The notes beneath the pieces are model-generated. The model saw nothing but the letters and a program-made list of their open reading frames with translations. It made no database searches and was not told the origin of the DNA. Source: Effrenium voratum (taxonomy: Eukaryota; Sar; Dinophyceae; Suessiales; Symbiodiniaceae). Taken from it: 64,000 nucleotides of DNA. The position numbers and the translations under genes are program-made. Positions 31,233-41,999 of the stretch are shown here, one piece after another (positions within the stretch are counted from its first letter, which is position 1; each line of letters begins with the position of its first letter). The stretch lies in the NCBI GenBank assembly GCA_963377175.1, contig CAUJNA010002924.1:546468-610467 (forward strand), read 5' to 3'.

Positions 31233-31361
31233 TCAAGGTGACCCATAAGGTGTCCGCCGTCCACCACGTTTTGCCAGCGTGGCCTCGTAGGCTTCCAGCA
31301 GCAGCTGGCTGTAGGCCTGGACCTTGCGTGAGATTTCCACAACCGCAGGCCAAATTCGCAA
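31233..31361 (-). CDS. Terminal exon, helical protein
   Basis: Acceptor CTGAGAG precedes a minus frame reading RIWPAVVEISRKVQAYSQ, LLLEAYEATLAKRGGRRTP, YGSP and stopping at 31233-31235. The helix with Tyr/Leu/Ala heptads and a basic tail is a strong coding signal. No family is recognised. The upstream frame (RLALARDVFSKLRGNADDK) may be another exon. Confidence 0.55.
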   Translation of the reverse strand: MRIWPAVVEISRKVQAYSQLLLEAYEATLAKRGGRRTPYGSP

Positions 31362-31540
31362 CTCTCAGGGTTCTCAGATTCTACGAGCCTCAAGGTCCCA
31401 TTGCCGGAACGCTTGGATCCCCTTGGTTTGTCATCTGCATTGCCCCTTAACTTGGAAAAAACATCACGGGCAAGAGCGAGGCGCGTCCTCTGCACTGCCG
31501 GCGCCCTACAACAGAACGCCCACACGCACTAGAATTCACC

Positions 31541-31546
31541 CGCACC

Positions 31547-31579
<33 letters not shown>

Positions 31580-31625
31580 ATATATATATATATATATAAC
31601 TTTTTTGTGTATATATATATATATA
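31541..31625. repeat. (TA)n / (TG)n microsatellite
   Basis: TATATATATATATATATATG with a TGTGTG island and a second TA run. Another TATATATA and CACACACA tract at 31768-31822. Confidence 0.9.
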
Positions 31626-31829
31626 GAAACCCCGCACTCATTCACCATCGACGCATCAGCGCTCATCGACATACCGTGAATAGAACCACCCGCTGGAGCG
31701 GTGAAAACCAACCACAGCACTGCTCTTTCTGAGTCGCTGACAGCGAAACATGAGTGCTGCGTACATTATATATATATACACATTATCAATTATACGTACA
31801 CGAGTGCACACACACACACACAACATCGC

Positions 31830-32751
31830 TGAACAGCAAGATTCCCTTCAAAACATGTGTCTGTTCTTTTTGAAGATCGCTTTTTAGGTTTGGTCCTACT
31901 TGGCCCATTCCAAACATGAATGACGGCAAAGTTGCACCAACATCGCTACTCCCTCTGAGCATGAGGCAGTTTGATGCCCAAAGAAGGCGGCATTCTTCCG
32001 CAACGTGCTGGCAACAGAGTTCCTGCGAAGCACCAGCATCAACTGGGCGACGGGAATCTTTACTCCCCTCCAAAGTAACATGAAACCAAACCACCAATCC
32101 GTTTTTAGAAAAGTATCCGTTTGCAGTACCCCTTTATTTGTGGGGTTACAGGTCAATATGCAGGGGAGTGACCATTGCGGAATTGAATGGGTTGTCACCT
32201 TGTTCATGGAATGGCCCACTACGCAGTGGGCAAAAGTTGTTCTACCAACCAACGGCGAGTCGATTCCCTTTACAGGGGACCCCACAAGAAGTTGGCACTA
32301 AGTCTTCAACCGCTGAGGAATCTTGGCTCGTTGCCATTCGGACAAAGAAATGTCTTGAGTTGCGGCAAGCTGCTCGCCAACATGACAAAACATCCCTGGG
32401 TCAGGGAGCACATGCACAAACCGAAAGCCATTTGCCTGCGTGAAGCCTGCGTCTCGACATAATATAACCATGCCCATACAAAGAGCAGCTACGCAAACGC
32501 TGAACGACCTCACCAGTAGCAGGAAACAGCTAGCAGCCAGCAAGCAAACCAGGCAGCAATGGGGCCATAGGAAGTGAGCTGGTTACTTGGAAACTGGGTT
32601 TGTCATTTTCTTAAGGGTACCGCTTCTTTTTGCGGTGTTAAAGGAAAACGGCAAGGAACCCATGTACAAGAATGAACATGTGAGGACAGCCTTGGCAAGG
32701 TAAAAGATCAACTCGCACGCCTCAAGTTCAGAACTGGACAAAGCACATCTT
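31830..32751. other. No gene assigned
   Basis: Open frames on both strands overlap (for example 31896-32285 minus and 32005-32301 plus). No splice-bounded exon stands out. Confidence 0.3.
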
Positions 32752-33204
32752 TCAGTGTGGATGGCTTCTAAATCCACGCCAGGCACCAGTTGGCACGGCT
32801 GAAATCCTATGACCGCTGGGATAAGCCACCGACCAGCCGGTGCGAAAGGTTGTCCCCCCATCCTGCCTGCCCTGCTCGAAGCTGATGCCAAAGGCCATCA
32901 TGTAGCCAACAAAGCGCCTGTCATGAGTCTCAATGCTGAAGTGATTGACGGCTGCGTCTTTTCTGGGGCGGATTCCTTTTCCATGCTTTTCAACCATTCT
33001 TCTCTTCGAAAACCAGATCCGTTTTCCCTGAGTTTCTAGAGGTTTTCTAGAAGGATTCCTGGAAAGAATGGGGAAGGAACCCCTAGATCTTTGCGTTTTT
33101 TGCGCATCTGGACGGGTGCATCTGCAGGTAAAACTGCCTACGGGCCTACGCGCATCCATGGACTGGCTGATCTCAAACCTAAAACATCTGTGTGTTCTCG
33201 GCAC
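32752..33204 (-). CDS. Candidate exon pair, unknown protein
   Basis: A 150-codon minus frame. Two parts look coding: CFRFEISQSMDARRPVGSFT near 33100-33190 and HFSIETHDRRFVGYMMAFGI, SFEQGRQDGG near 32870-32960. The middle (33020-33088) resembles a family L fragment (AGAATGGGGAAGGAACCCC), so an intron is probable there. No family is recognised. Confidence 0.35.
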   Translation of the reverse strand: MPRTHRCFRFEISQSMDARRPVGSFTCRCTRPDAQKTQRSRGSFPILSRNPSRKPLETQGKRIWFSKRRMVEKHGKGIRPRKDAAVNHFSIETHDRRFVGYMMAFGISFEQGRQDGGTTFRTGWSVAYPSGHRISAVPTGAWRGFRSHPH

Positions 33205-33873
33205 CTCTTGAGATGCAAAGCATCAGCATCGCTGGCAGGTCAAATCGGTTCAACCCAGCCGCTTATGTCACAAGTCGTCACTAACTCAGCCGGCGAGGCT
33301 GGAGAAAGCTCGTCATTGCGGGCTTGCTAAACTGACTGCCTGGAAGCCGCAGTGCAGGATATGCAAAACTGTGGGGATTGGAGTCAGGGCATCCCGAGGC
33401 TTGAGGCGGACATCTGGGAAAGCATTGCTGTGGGCAGCTGAGGGGGTTGACATGGCCAACTGCCATCAATCCTTTGCAGCTAGGCAACACAAACATGCTC
33501 AAGTGGCTACAAACATTTGGTGGACGTGATACGCCTTAGAGCTCCCACAATCCATGTCCGTTCGCAGTTTGTAGGAGCAAGGGGGATACACCACACCTCA
33601 GAATGTCGGCTGCCTCAACAGTCTTGTTGCGAGCTGCAAGCTAAGAGACATTTATAACTCGCTTCAACAAACACTATGTTGTTCGCAGTCGCACCACAAG
33701 GCCTTGGCTTTTTGGTTGATCGATTTTTCCCTGGTGATTCTGGTTTGGGGGGCTTCTCTCCACGAGGACCCTGTTTTTTTTGTTGTTTTCTGTTTTTTTC
33801 TGGTTTGGGGGCTTTCTTCATGAGACCCTCAACTGGGGAAAGCAACTCACCTCTCAGCTCGCCCCACCTGGCG

Positions 33874-33939
33874 CTAAGGACCTTCGCCAAACGGCTTCGG
33901 CAGCATAGGCCTGAAAGCAACGTCGTCGCAAAAGCCAGG
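33874..33939 (-). CDS. Terminal exon following a family A intron
   Basis: Acceptor TGTGAG at 33940-33941 is followed by the minus frame PGFCDDVAFRPMLPKPFGEG-P and stop at 33874-33876, exactly 22 codons, phase 0. It joins in frame to the exon ending at 34045. Another minus frame (from 33944) overlaps it, but lacks splice support. No family is recognised. Confidence 0.5.
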   Translation of the reverse strand, partial: PGFCDDVAFRPMLPKPFGEGP

Positions 33940-33954
33940 CTCACAGTAGATGCG

Positions 33955-34050
33955 GATGTGGGTCAAACATAGGTACCCCAAATGGCACCCTGGTGAATGG
34001 AAACAACAAAACATCTGCGGTTGCCTGGTGGTTGATTTTTATACCCATGG
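33955..34050 (-). repeat. Family A-II element in a 105-bp candidate intron (A7)
   Basis: GATGTGGGTCAAACATAGGT at the left and TTTATACCCATGG at the right. Together with about 15 flanking bases it makes the complete intron 33940-34044 (donor GTATAA, acceptor GTGAG). Confidence 0.75.
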
Positions 34051-34302
34051 TCGCGACGTTTTTTTGTCTTTGTTTTTGCTAGGAGTGGCTTTTTGTTGGG
34101 AGTGGCTCGCTACAAGAAGTGACTGGATGTGAGCACCGTGACTGTGACCAAGAGAGGAGACCGCAAGACAGGCATGAGCCCCATGCTGCGTGGAGGGTTT
34201 CAAGCTGCTCGAGTTCTTGCGGCTGGAATCGGGTAGGCTTTGGACTTTAGACGGCTTTGGAGCTTTGTCAGGGTTGGAGCTTGCGTGACCACCGCTTAGC
34301 AT
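34045..34302 (-). CDS. Candidate exon, Ser/Lys-rich protein
   Basis: The minus frame reads LSGGHASSNPDKAPKPSKV, SLPDSSRKNSSSLKPSTQHG, then QKATPSKNKDKKTSRPW, ending at a donor TGG|GTATAA. Low-complexity basic/Ser sequence suggests a disordered region. Spliced to 33874-33939 in phase 0. Confidence 0.45.
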
Positions 34303-34420
34303 TAGTCTTTTTTTGGGTCGAGATTTTGCTTTTCTCGTCTTGGCTAGTAAAATGCTGCATTTTACATCATCAGCGTCTTCAACACATGTCCAGCCAACAT
34401 CCCCAGCATCACCAGCAAAG

Positions 34421-36225
34421 CAGCGGGGGGGTCCCCCTCATAATGGTAACACCTAAAAAGTAGCGGGGGGGTTGGGGGGGGGCAGCCCCCCCATGATGAT
34501 CGAAAAAGTGATGATTTAATTAGAGGTGCATTTTAATCTCTGCTCAAAGTCCAAAACATAGCGGGGGGGTTGAGGGGGCGGCAGCCCCCCCCCCATGATG
34601 ATCGAAACAGTGATGATTCAATTAGGGGCAAAAAACTAACATGTAGCGGGAGGGTTGGGGGGGCCGGCAGCTCCCCCCCATGATCATCGAAAAAGTGATG
34701 ATTCAATTAGGAGCAAACAATCTAAAATATAGCGGGGGGGTTGGGGGCGGCAGTGCCTCCCATGATGATCGAGAAAGTGATGATTCAATTAGAGGTGCAT
34801 TTTAATCTCTGCTCAAAGTCCAAAACATAGCGGGGGGTTGGCAGCCCCCCCCCCATGATGATCGAAACAGTGATGATTCAATTAGGGGCAAAAAACTAAC
34901 ATGTAGCGGGAGAGTTGGGGGGGCCGGCAGCTCCCCCCATGATGATCGAAAAAGTGATGATTCAATTAGGAGCAAACAATCTAAAATATAGCTGGGGGGT
35001 TGGGGGCGGCAGTGCCTCCCATGATGATCGAGAAAGTGATGATTCAAGAGGTGCATTTTAATCTCTGCTCAAAGTCCAAAACATAGCGGGGGGGTTGGGG
35101 GGGCGGCAGCCCCCCCCCCCATGATGATCGAAACAGTGATGATTCAATTAGGGGCAAAAAACTAACATGTAGCGGGAGGGTTGGGGGGGCCGGCAGCTCC
35201 CCCCATGATGATCGAAACAGTGATGATTCAATTAGGAGCAAACAATCTAAAATATAGCTGGGGGGTTGGGGGCGGCAGTGCCTCCCATGATGATCGAGAA
35301 AGTGATGATTCAAGAGGTGCATTTTAATCTCTGCTCAAAGTCCAAAACATAGCGGGGGGGTTGGGGGGGCGGCAGCCCCCCCCCCCATGATGATCGAAAC
35401 AGTGATGATTCAATTAGGGGCAAAAAACTAACATGTAGCGGGAGGGTTGGGGGGGCCGGCAGCTCCCCCCCCATGATGATCGAAAAAGTGATGATTCAAT
35501 TAGGAGCAAACAATCTAAAATATAGCGGGGGGGTTGGGGGCGGCAGTGCCTCCCATGATGATCGAGAAAGTGATGATTCAATTAGAGGTGCATTTTAATC
35601 TCTGCTCAAAGTCCAAAACATAGCGGGGGGGTTGGGGGGGCAGCCCCCCCCCCATGATGATCGAAACAGTGATGATTCAATTAGGGGCAAAAAACTAACA
35701 TGTAGCGGGAGGGTTGGGGGGGCCGGCAGCTCCCCCCATGATGATCGAAACAGTGATGATTCAATTAGGAGCAAACAATCTAAAATATAGCGGGGGGGGT
35801 TGGGGGCGGCAGTGCCTCCCATGATGATCGAGAAAGTGATGATTCAATTAGAGGTGCATTTTAATCTCTGCTCAAAGTCCAAAAACAGTGATGATTCAAT
35901 TAGGGGCAAAAAACTAACATGTAGCGGGAGGGTTGGGGGGGCCGGCAGCTCCCCCCATGATGATCGAAACAGTGATGATTCAATTAGGAGCAAACAATCT
36001 AAAATATAGCGGGGGGGTTGGGGGCGGCAGTGCCTCCCATGATGATCGAGAAAGTGATGATTCAATTAGAGCTGCATTTTAATCTCTGCTCAAAGTCCAA
36101 AACATAGCGGGGGGGTTGGGGGCGGCAGCCCCCCCCCCATGATGATCGAAACAGTGATGATTCAATGAGGGGCAAAAAACTAACATGTAGCGGGGGGGTT
36201 GGGGGGTCCGGCAGCCCCCCCCCAC
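34421..36225. repeat. Higher-order tandem array with G/C hairpins
   Basis: About 20 subunits of 80-100 bp share TAGCGGGGGGGTTGGGGG, a C-run, CATGATGATCGA and GTGATGATTCAATTAG. They form three types in fixed order, marked by GAGGTGCATTTTAATCTC, GGGGCAAAAAACTAACATG and GAGCAAACAATCTAAAATA. Type-1 starts lie at 34523, 34792, 35048, 35314, 35585, 35851 and 36069, giving periods of 256-271 bp and one of 218 bp, caused by an internal deletion. The facing G and C runs could form hairpins. Frames read in the array are not genes. Confidence 0.95.
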
Positions 36226-36423
36226 TGGAAAAACTTCCCGTGCACTTCCATGGTAAGGTAGAGTTCTCAGGTTCAGCTCGCACTTTGGCCGCATTTTCTG
36301 AAGCAGGCCTCACAGAGAGACAGCAGTAGCACCTCGTCCCAGAAGGTGACCTGACGTTGCGGATGTTCTTCTACCACTTGCTGTCCTTCTTAGAAACATG
36401 GTTTCTCCACTAATTCAACGTAA

Positions 36424-36827
36424 TCAACTGGTCATCCAAGGATCACCATATTTATTGGCATCGAGTGTGCCATACAGAACCGCGGCGATCCCTCTAAGAT
36501 CTGCCACCAACACTCTTGCTTGATTTGGGTGGACAACTTTACAATATCTGACGTGATAGCGCCTTGTTCCACAGAGCATGGTTGTAGACCTTGGAGAGCA
36601 AGGACACCTGGGCGCAGCGACAATGCACACAGCCTTGAGATCAGAAATCCTTCCAACACATGAAGCGTGCATGCAAATGAACGAGTTCCCCAAATGGACC
36701 TAATCACAACGATCTGAACACACCGGCCCAGATTGCGAGGGACTGCTGACATTCTGTTTGATATGAGTTCCCTAAGCTGCCAGCTACCGGCGGTGCTGAA
36801 CGGGTGGAGCACAATCATGAGCTTCAT
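36424..36827 (-). CDS. Candidate exon(s), unknown protein
   Basis: Two overlapping minus frames are open. 36424-36693 ends with YCKVVHPNQARVLVADLRGI, AAVLYGTLDANKYGDPWMTS; 36432-36827 starts MKLMIVLHPFSTAGSWQL. One or both may be exons separated by an unseen intron. No family is recognised. Confidence 0.3.
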
Positions 36828-36829
36828 TG

Positions 36830-37374
36830 CTATCGCGTGAGTTTTTGTTGTTTGGTTTTCTGGCTCTGTTCATGTTACAGTGGGTGCTGGAATAGCTCAA
36901 CATACCAAAGGTAGCGCGAGTAAAGAAGATGGAAGATTAAGTTTGCATGCAGTCAGTATGAAGACGCGCATTTCCATTCTGTGGATCATTTCAAACAAAA
37001 CTACCACATTGACCAATTGCTATACTTTCGAGAAAGATCCTGACCAAGCCCTTGACTGACCAAACGCATTCAATCAGCTTCCCCAAGCTTGGAATCACAG
37101 GAGACTCAAACTAGGAGTCTCTCCTTTGTCCTCTCACAGCCACATCATTGCGCCGTTCAATTCGCCCAATCTTCAGCATGACTGGCATTTCCATTGCTTC
37201 CGTCCTTCAAATTATCTAATTACGCGTGCCTTTCACCCCGCGTTAAAAAACAGGAGAACAAAAACAAAAAAACACTCTGGATGAACCACCCTTTTAACCC
37301 CCCAAAACAGTGTAACTTTCTGGTGGTAGGAGTTGCGGAAACAATGACTTGCACTTAAGAGGCAAATGAGATAT
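36830..37374. other. No gene assigned
   Basis: Probable intergenic sequence between the stop at 37375 and the candidates to its left. Nothing recognised. Confidence 0.35.
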
Positions 37375-37641
37375 CTAATCGGATGGCTTCTTGGCTCGCG
37401 GGCGCGCGAGGCCAAAATGTTCCAAGGCAGCGCGCAAGTGAATGGCCCCTCGTCTCTGCCGGGGCGCGGCTTGGCCCTCTAGGCCGACGGTGCGAAAGAG
37501 CTGCGCCAGGACCTCGGAACGAAGCTCCGGGTCTCTTGGCTCCGTGCCGCTACCCAAAATGGCTCCTGGGACTCGGGACCCCGAAACAAGCAGAGAAACA
37601 GCATCAACATGTAAATGGCCTAAATGACCCCGAAAAGCCAT
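37375..37641 (-). CDS. Terminal exon, unknown protein
   Basis: An 88-codon minus frame reads GAILGSGTEPRDPELRSEVL, AQLFRTVGLEGQAAPRQRRG, AIHLRAALEHFGLARPRAK, KPSD and stops at 37375-37377. GC-rich with evenly spaced charged residues, one of the best coding signals in this part. The 5' limit is uncertain. No family is recognised. Confidence 0.55.
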   Translation of the reverse strand: MAFRGHLGHLHVDAVSLLVSGSRVPGAILGSGTEPRDPELRSEVLAQLFRTVGLEGQAAPRQRRGAIHLRAALEHFGLARPRAKKPSD

Positions 37642-38089
37642 AAAAAAGCGGCACCCTGGGCTGGATCACATATGAAGCAAAGAGAATCAACAGCGGACCA
37701 CATGCGACAAGGAACATCAAACACCAAGGCACCGTACGGTTGCCATCAGCCCCCTGAAAACTCCTCCAACTCGCTTCTGACCGGACAACCCCGAACGAAC
37801 ATTTGAATATTACCTAGCAACCTTGTTCTGACTTTTGAGCGCTGGGCCATCAAGTCTCGGCCACACCTGAGAAATGGATGTCATGGTTGGGACTGTCCCC
37901 AGCATTCTACCCGTAATCTTATTGTGGCTCACTTGCAGACTTTGCACCTCTCCATAGGCCCCTTGGGCCTATGAGCTGTTGAACTCAACTAAACCCAGAG
38001 ACAATACCAAATCACCAAACTCAAATGCCTGCCTCTCCATCGAAGTCTCTCTCACTCTCTCTCGCTTGCATTAAACAAAAAAGGCCAAC

Positions 38090-38190
38090 GGCATCCATGT
38101 TGGGCCCGTTGCCAAGCATCGTTGTGCTCGTCCGCTGCATCCAGAGCCACGGTAAAGCAGGAGGCGAGCGCCTGGTGACAAACACTGGCG
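38090..38190 (-). CDS. Candidate exon, unknown protein
   Basis: All three minus frames are open here. The most coding-like reads CHQALASCFTVALDAADEHN, DAWQRAQHGCRWP. Boundaries cannot be set. Confidence 0.35.
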
Positions 38191-38639
38191 CTTTGAAGAA
38201 ACTTTGTGGCGGGAATCCGCTTAACACAGGTGTCTTACACTTTGGTTGAAAGTTTGCTAGTGGATTCCAAAGGAGATTCTTAGTGATTGAAAGTTTGCTA
38301 AACTTTGGCTAGTCCTTGACTTTGTGATCGTGGTCCAAGGTCTCCCACAGGCAGAGCAAGTAGTTCGGCAGCTTTGCATCTTTACTTAAATGGGGCTACG
38401 GCCTGAGCAAAGCACATCACCGACCCCAAAGCAAGCACTGCATTGCAAGATTTCAGGTCTTTGCCCTGCAGGGCATGTGCTTTCGCAAAATCGTATGGCT
38501 CAAGATCAGCGTGGATTTTGTCTCCACCGTATTGCTGGCAACCACCGAAACAACCAAACACCCACCCAGCCCTCCGTCGGCCTCAAAGGCTGCAGGGGTC
38601 AGGTTTCGGCCGGCGGCATCTCAGCATGGCTGGCCAGGC

Positions 38640-38810
38640 TCGAAATTCCTTTGGTCAGAGCATCCAGTCACTTTAGCCAACTGTGCTATACTTTCGCAGG
38701 CCGTTTCCACTTGACGCTGTTTTGCGCGCCTCGAAAATGCTCGGCCTGACTCCAAACTCCTCCACACTTTTGAACACGTGCCAGTGCTTTCAAACTTTAC
38801 AACTTCCGCA
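38640..38810 (-). CDS. Candidate exon, unknown protein
   Basis: The minus frame has AAEVVKFESTGTCSKVWRSL, ESGRAFSRRAKQRQVETACE, SIAQLAKVTGCSDQRNFEPG. A second frame is partly open. No family is recognised. Confidence 0.3.
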
Positions 38811-38909
38811 GCATATGGGTGTTTCTCAAAATTGGGACCCCTCCAGTGCCCCCAGGTAGGTGGGTTTTCTTTTGGTTTTCCTGTAAACACCAACGCAAAG
38901 GCGGTCGAC

Positions 38910-39022
38910 CATTTGGCTGTGGGTCAACAATAGGCACCCAAAATGGAACCCTGGTAAATGGAACCAAAGACTAAAACCTGCTTCTTTTTTCTGGTGGCCT
39001 AATTTTGACCCACACCCATTTT
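38910..39022 (-). repeat. Family A-II element (A8)
   Basis: CATTTGGCTGTGGGTCAACA to TTTTGACCCACACCCATTTT. Interior GGAACCCTGGTAAATGGAAC and GACTAAAACCTGC. Confidence 0.8.
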
Positions 39023-39041
39023 GAGAAACTCCCATACTGTC

Positions 39042-39196
39042 TCATCGTTTGCTCTGGGCCACCCTGCTGTCCAGCTCGGCGGAAGGGTCGTCCTTTAGGA
39101 CTGCCAACCGCAGCACCTGGCCAGGGCTGTCCAGGTGCTCGTGAAGAACATGGTGGTAGAATTCTAGGGGTAACTTCCATGTCAGTTCTTTCCAAA
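39042..39196 (-). CDS. Candidate exon, unknown protein
   Basis: The minus frame reads ELTWKLPLEFYHHVLHEHLD, SPGQVLRLAVLKDDPSAELD, SRVAQSKR and then TGA at 39042-39044, 20 bp from element A8. Either a true C-terminus or an exon whose donor lies a few codons earlier, with A8 in the intron. Strong coding look. No family is recognised. Confidence 0.5.
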
Positions 39197-39271
39197 CCAT
39201 CCTGAAGAGAGAACCTGAATTTTTATGGGTATTTACAGACCCATCATACCACCACTGGTGAAGGGAAGCTG

Positions 39272-39407
39272 CTTCTCTAGGGGCACCTTCCCCATTCTGA
39301 ACCCAAGGATCCTTCTTTCTAGAAAACCACCAAAAACCCTGGGGAAATGGCGATCGGTTTTTGACAAGAACGATGGCTGAACAGAATGGGGAATCAACCC
39401 CTAGAAG
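39272..39407. repeat. Family L element (L2)
   Basis: CTTCTCTAGGGGCACCTTCC continuing CCATTCT at the left and AGAATGGGGAATCAACCCCT continuing AGAAG at the right, inverted with gaps. Interior shared with 5648-5779. Confidence 0.7.
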
Positions 39408-40038
39408 AATGCATACCTTTGTGTGAAAATTACCGAACCGGGCCATTCCCCTGGCTACTTTATCACTTTGAAGGGATTCCCCTGTGTGTCACAGACAAGG
39501 TCCTAAACCCGCATTTTCAACAACCATGGCTTAGAAGAGAGCCTCACGTGAGCCACAATCAATATCGAACCCTTGATGATATTGGATTTAGTGAAGTGTC
39601 ACCTGCATTTTTTTAATGGTATTTGGGAGCTGGCGTGCCCAACGTGCCGCAACTATCGACCGCTCTACGCATCAATGGCTGGAGAATCAGCTGAGGCTTG
39701 GTTCCGCTCTGGGTTGCTCCTCCGCCCCACAAGCAAAACGTTGATAATCCTTTGTGGGTTTAATGGAAAGCCATCTGTTTCCAATTGGCTGAGGGTCCAT
39801 TCGCTCACACCAAAGACCGGTCAGGCGCTTCAACAACCTCCTGTTGCTTGCCCTTAGGCGAGCTGGCCTCATTGCTTTAGCAAAGCCATCCGGACAGGGT
39901 CTTGTTGGCTTGAAGGAAACCAAAAGGAAAGCCAGCTTTGTTACTTCAAGGGCCAGGAAACTAGGATACTTAGTAAGTCGTGGTTCAGGAGCCATGATTA
40001 CAACCCAACATGGTTTCAGTCCCCGAAGTGGCATCTAA

Positions 40039-40175
40039 CTAGCCATCAGATGCCATAAGTACCTTCTCCCGAAGCCCTCTGCCTGGCAAAAGGCTGCCCG
40101 CGGCCGGCTCTCTGGGAGCTGGCGGCAAAGGCCTTCTGTCTGTGCCTTGATCCGCGGAAAGCTCAAGACGGAGTG
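40039..40175 (-). CDS. Candidate terminal exon, Pro/Arg-rich
   Basis: The minus frame reads ELSADQGTDRRPLPPAPREP, AAGSLLPGRGLREKVLMASD-G and stops at TAG 40039-40041. Continuous upstream to 40257, but that part looks less coding. Confidence 0.4.
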
Positions 40176-40414
40176 GGGAAACACATTTCTGCCATTTTTT
40201 TTTGCTATGATTCCAACGCCTGAATTGAGGGATTCCCAAGTAAAGGATCTTTATCATGATGAGCTCGTTTTACCCCTGCGAATTGGTGAGCTCGCCATAA
40301 ATTCGGCGGAGCTTTTGCCGCCTCCCCCCCCTCTTCCCGCCCCAGGCACCAAGGTTCTAGGGGTGGCCTCTTGACCCTTGGGGAGTTTGGCAGAACCTCC
40401 AAGCGGAAACTTAC

Positions 40415-40475
40415 ACTTTTCCCGCCAAGCATTTGTCTGAAGAGGTCATTTGATCTGTCCGCTTGCGCCCGACAG
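40415..40475 (-). CDS. Candidate exon with strong donor
   Basis: The minus frame reads QADRSNDLFRQMLGGKS and meets AAAAGT|GTAAGT, a consensus 5' splice site. Upstream limit unclear. No family is recognised. Confidence 0.4.
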
Positions 40476-40735
40476 GTTTTGGAGACAACAACAAATACAA
40501 CACAAAACGCGGCACTAAACCGGGGCACTGATCCCCCAGTGAACATCCCAATGTAGTATTCCAAACACTGCACCCTGCAACTGCAAGAAGGATGCACAAG
40601 CGAGGCCCGCGCTACCTCGACCTCGCCTCCTGCGAAGGACTCGGCAATTCGGCATTTGAGTATGAGTTCAAAAGAGAGGACCAAAATGGTGGTCTTCGTT
40701 GTTGTCTCACTTTCAGCATCCTCAAACGGGTACCC

Positions 40736-40808
40736 TCAAAAACACCAAGCCTCTTCTGAAGTTTCCTTGGCGATGGCTGCGAACATGAGGCAAGGCAGGA
40801 CTCCCAGT
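40736..40808 (-). CDS. Candidate terminal exon
   Basis: Acceptor CACCAG|A and the minus frame LGVLPCLMFAAIAKETSEEA, WCF, stop at 40736-40738. An alternative open minus frame covers 40722-40967. No family is recognised. Confidence 0.35.
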
Positions 40809-41039
40809 CTGGTGTAATTGTCTTTCGGCCGTCGTACTTTCTAGCGTTGGCAGATTGCGCATTGAAAGAAACATATCACAAAGGATCTGGCCATGGCGCT
40901 CTTGGCTGGCTGAAATGGCCTTCCTGGATATCCTTCTTTCAAGCTGCTTGCGACGTTTTGTGCACACAATGGCCCCGCTTGGACTTTACAGCCAAAAACC
41001 AGGTGAACAGGCAGGCTGTATGATCTGCAGGGAGAGTTA

Positions 41040-41880
41040 GGTGCAGGAAGAAAGGGAAACAGTCGCGTGACCCATGCAAGAATGAGGACATGGGCAATCT
41101 GGTCTCCCTGGTTCTGTGGGAAAATGAGATGTCCTTCAACAACAATAATCCACCACCAAAAATGTCACTTGTTCACATGACAACGGCTGGCCACCTGCAA
41201 GCAATATGTACAATAGATATGTGTATATATATATATACACAAACATCCAAGTCGGAAGCCGTCCAGCAGGGTTGGGCCACGTGGGCTGAAGAAACCACGT
41301 GGACAACCCTTATATCCTTATATCCTTATGCCCTAGTATTGGTCAGTATCGTTTTTCCTCAGCATCGGTTTGCAATGTTTTGGCAGCTCTAGCTCGAAAG
41401 TGGTAATAAGAAGCACACTCTGGCAGCTCCGGCTCGAATGTCACAACTTTTCAGTGCAAGTGTAGTACACAAAGTGCATTTTGGCAGCTCTAGGGAAGGC
41501 TGCAGGGCAGCTGGTTGGATTCGGCATGGCGGCTAATGAGTTGGGAATCGGTTGGGCATCGGTTTGGGTATCGGTTTGGGCCCTGCAAATTTATGATTCC
41601 GCAATCTTGGTTTGCAAAAGCAACTTATACCTGATGTGTGTAATCATGGCTTCTGGGGGTATCGTTTTTGTTTCCTCAGTATCGGTTTACAATGGTTTTG
41701 GCCTGCAAAACGGATTCAGGGACGGCCCCTTACAGAACGAAAAGGCGCGGGGTTGCTTTTTCAGCGCACGTGTAAACCATGTTGGACCATGTTCAAACAC
41801 CGGTTGTTCAAGCCACCTCCTTTTGGTTCGCTTAGGGCACCAAATTGGATCCGGCTTTTTGTTTTTCACTCTCGCAGAAG
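41040..41880. other. No gene assigned
   Basis: Short TA repeat near 41224 and direct repeats of TTTTGGCAGCTC near 41370, 41420 and 41480. No exon recognised. Confidence 0.35.
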
Positions 41881-41883
41881 GAG

Positions 41884-41948
41884 CCTTCCAGCAATCTGGA
41901 AAGCACCGGCGTCATATCGTCCATGAGCTGCCGCATGTGCTGCTGCAC
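41884..41948 (-). CDS. Candidate internal exon, helical
   Basis: After acceptor CCTAG at 41949-41950 the minus frame reads VQQHMRQLMDDMTPVLSRLL. The Met/Gln/Leu-rich helix is exon-like. The 3' limit is uncertain (GC or GT donor not clear). No family is recognised. Confidence 0.45.
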
Positions 41949-41999
41949 CTAGGCCGCCAAGAAAGCTCTGTCGGGCCGACAAGTACACCACACTCTGGC

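Noticed and set aside
33720..33830. Minus frame rich in Lys/Pro (KPEKNRKQQKK)
   Set aside because: Low-complexity reading of an internally duplicated CCAAACCAGAA segment; the splice-supported frame ends at 33874 instead.
34802..36313. Minus frames with repeated LIESSLFRSSWG
   Set aside because: Produced by the tandem array; broken by the variable G-run lengths.
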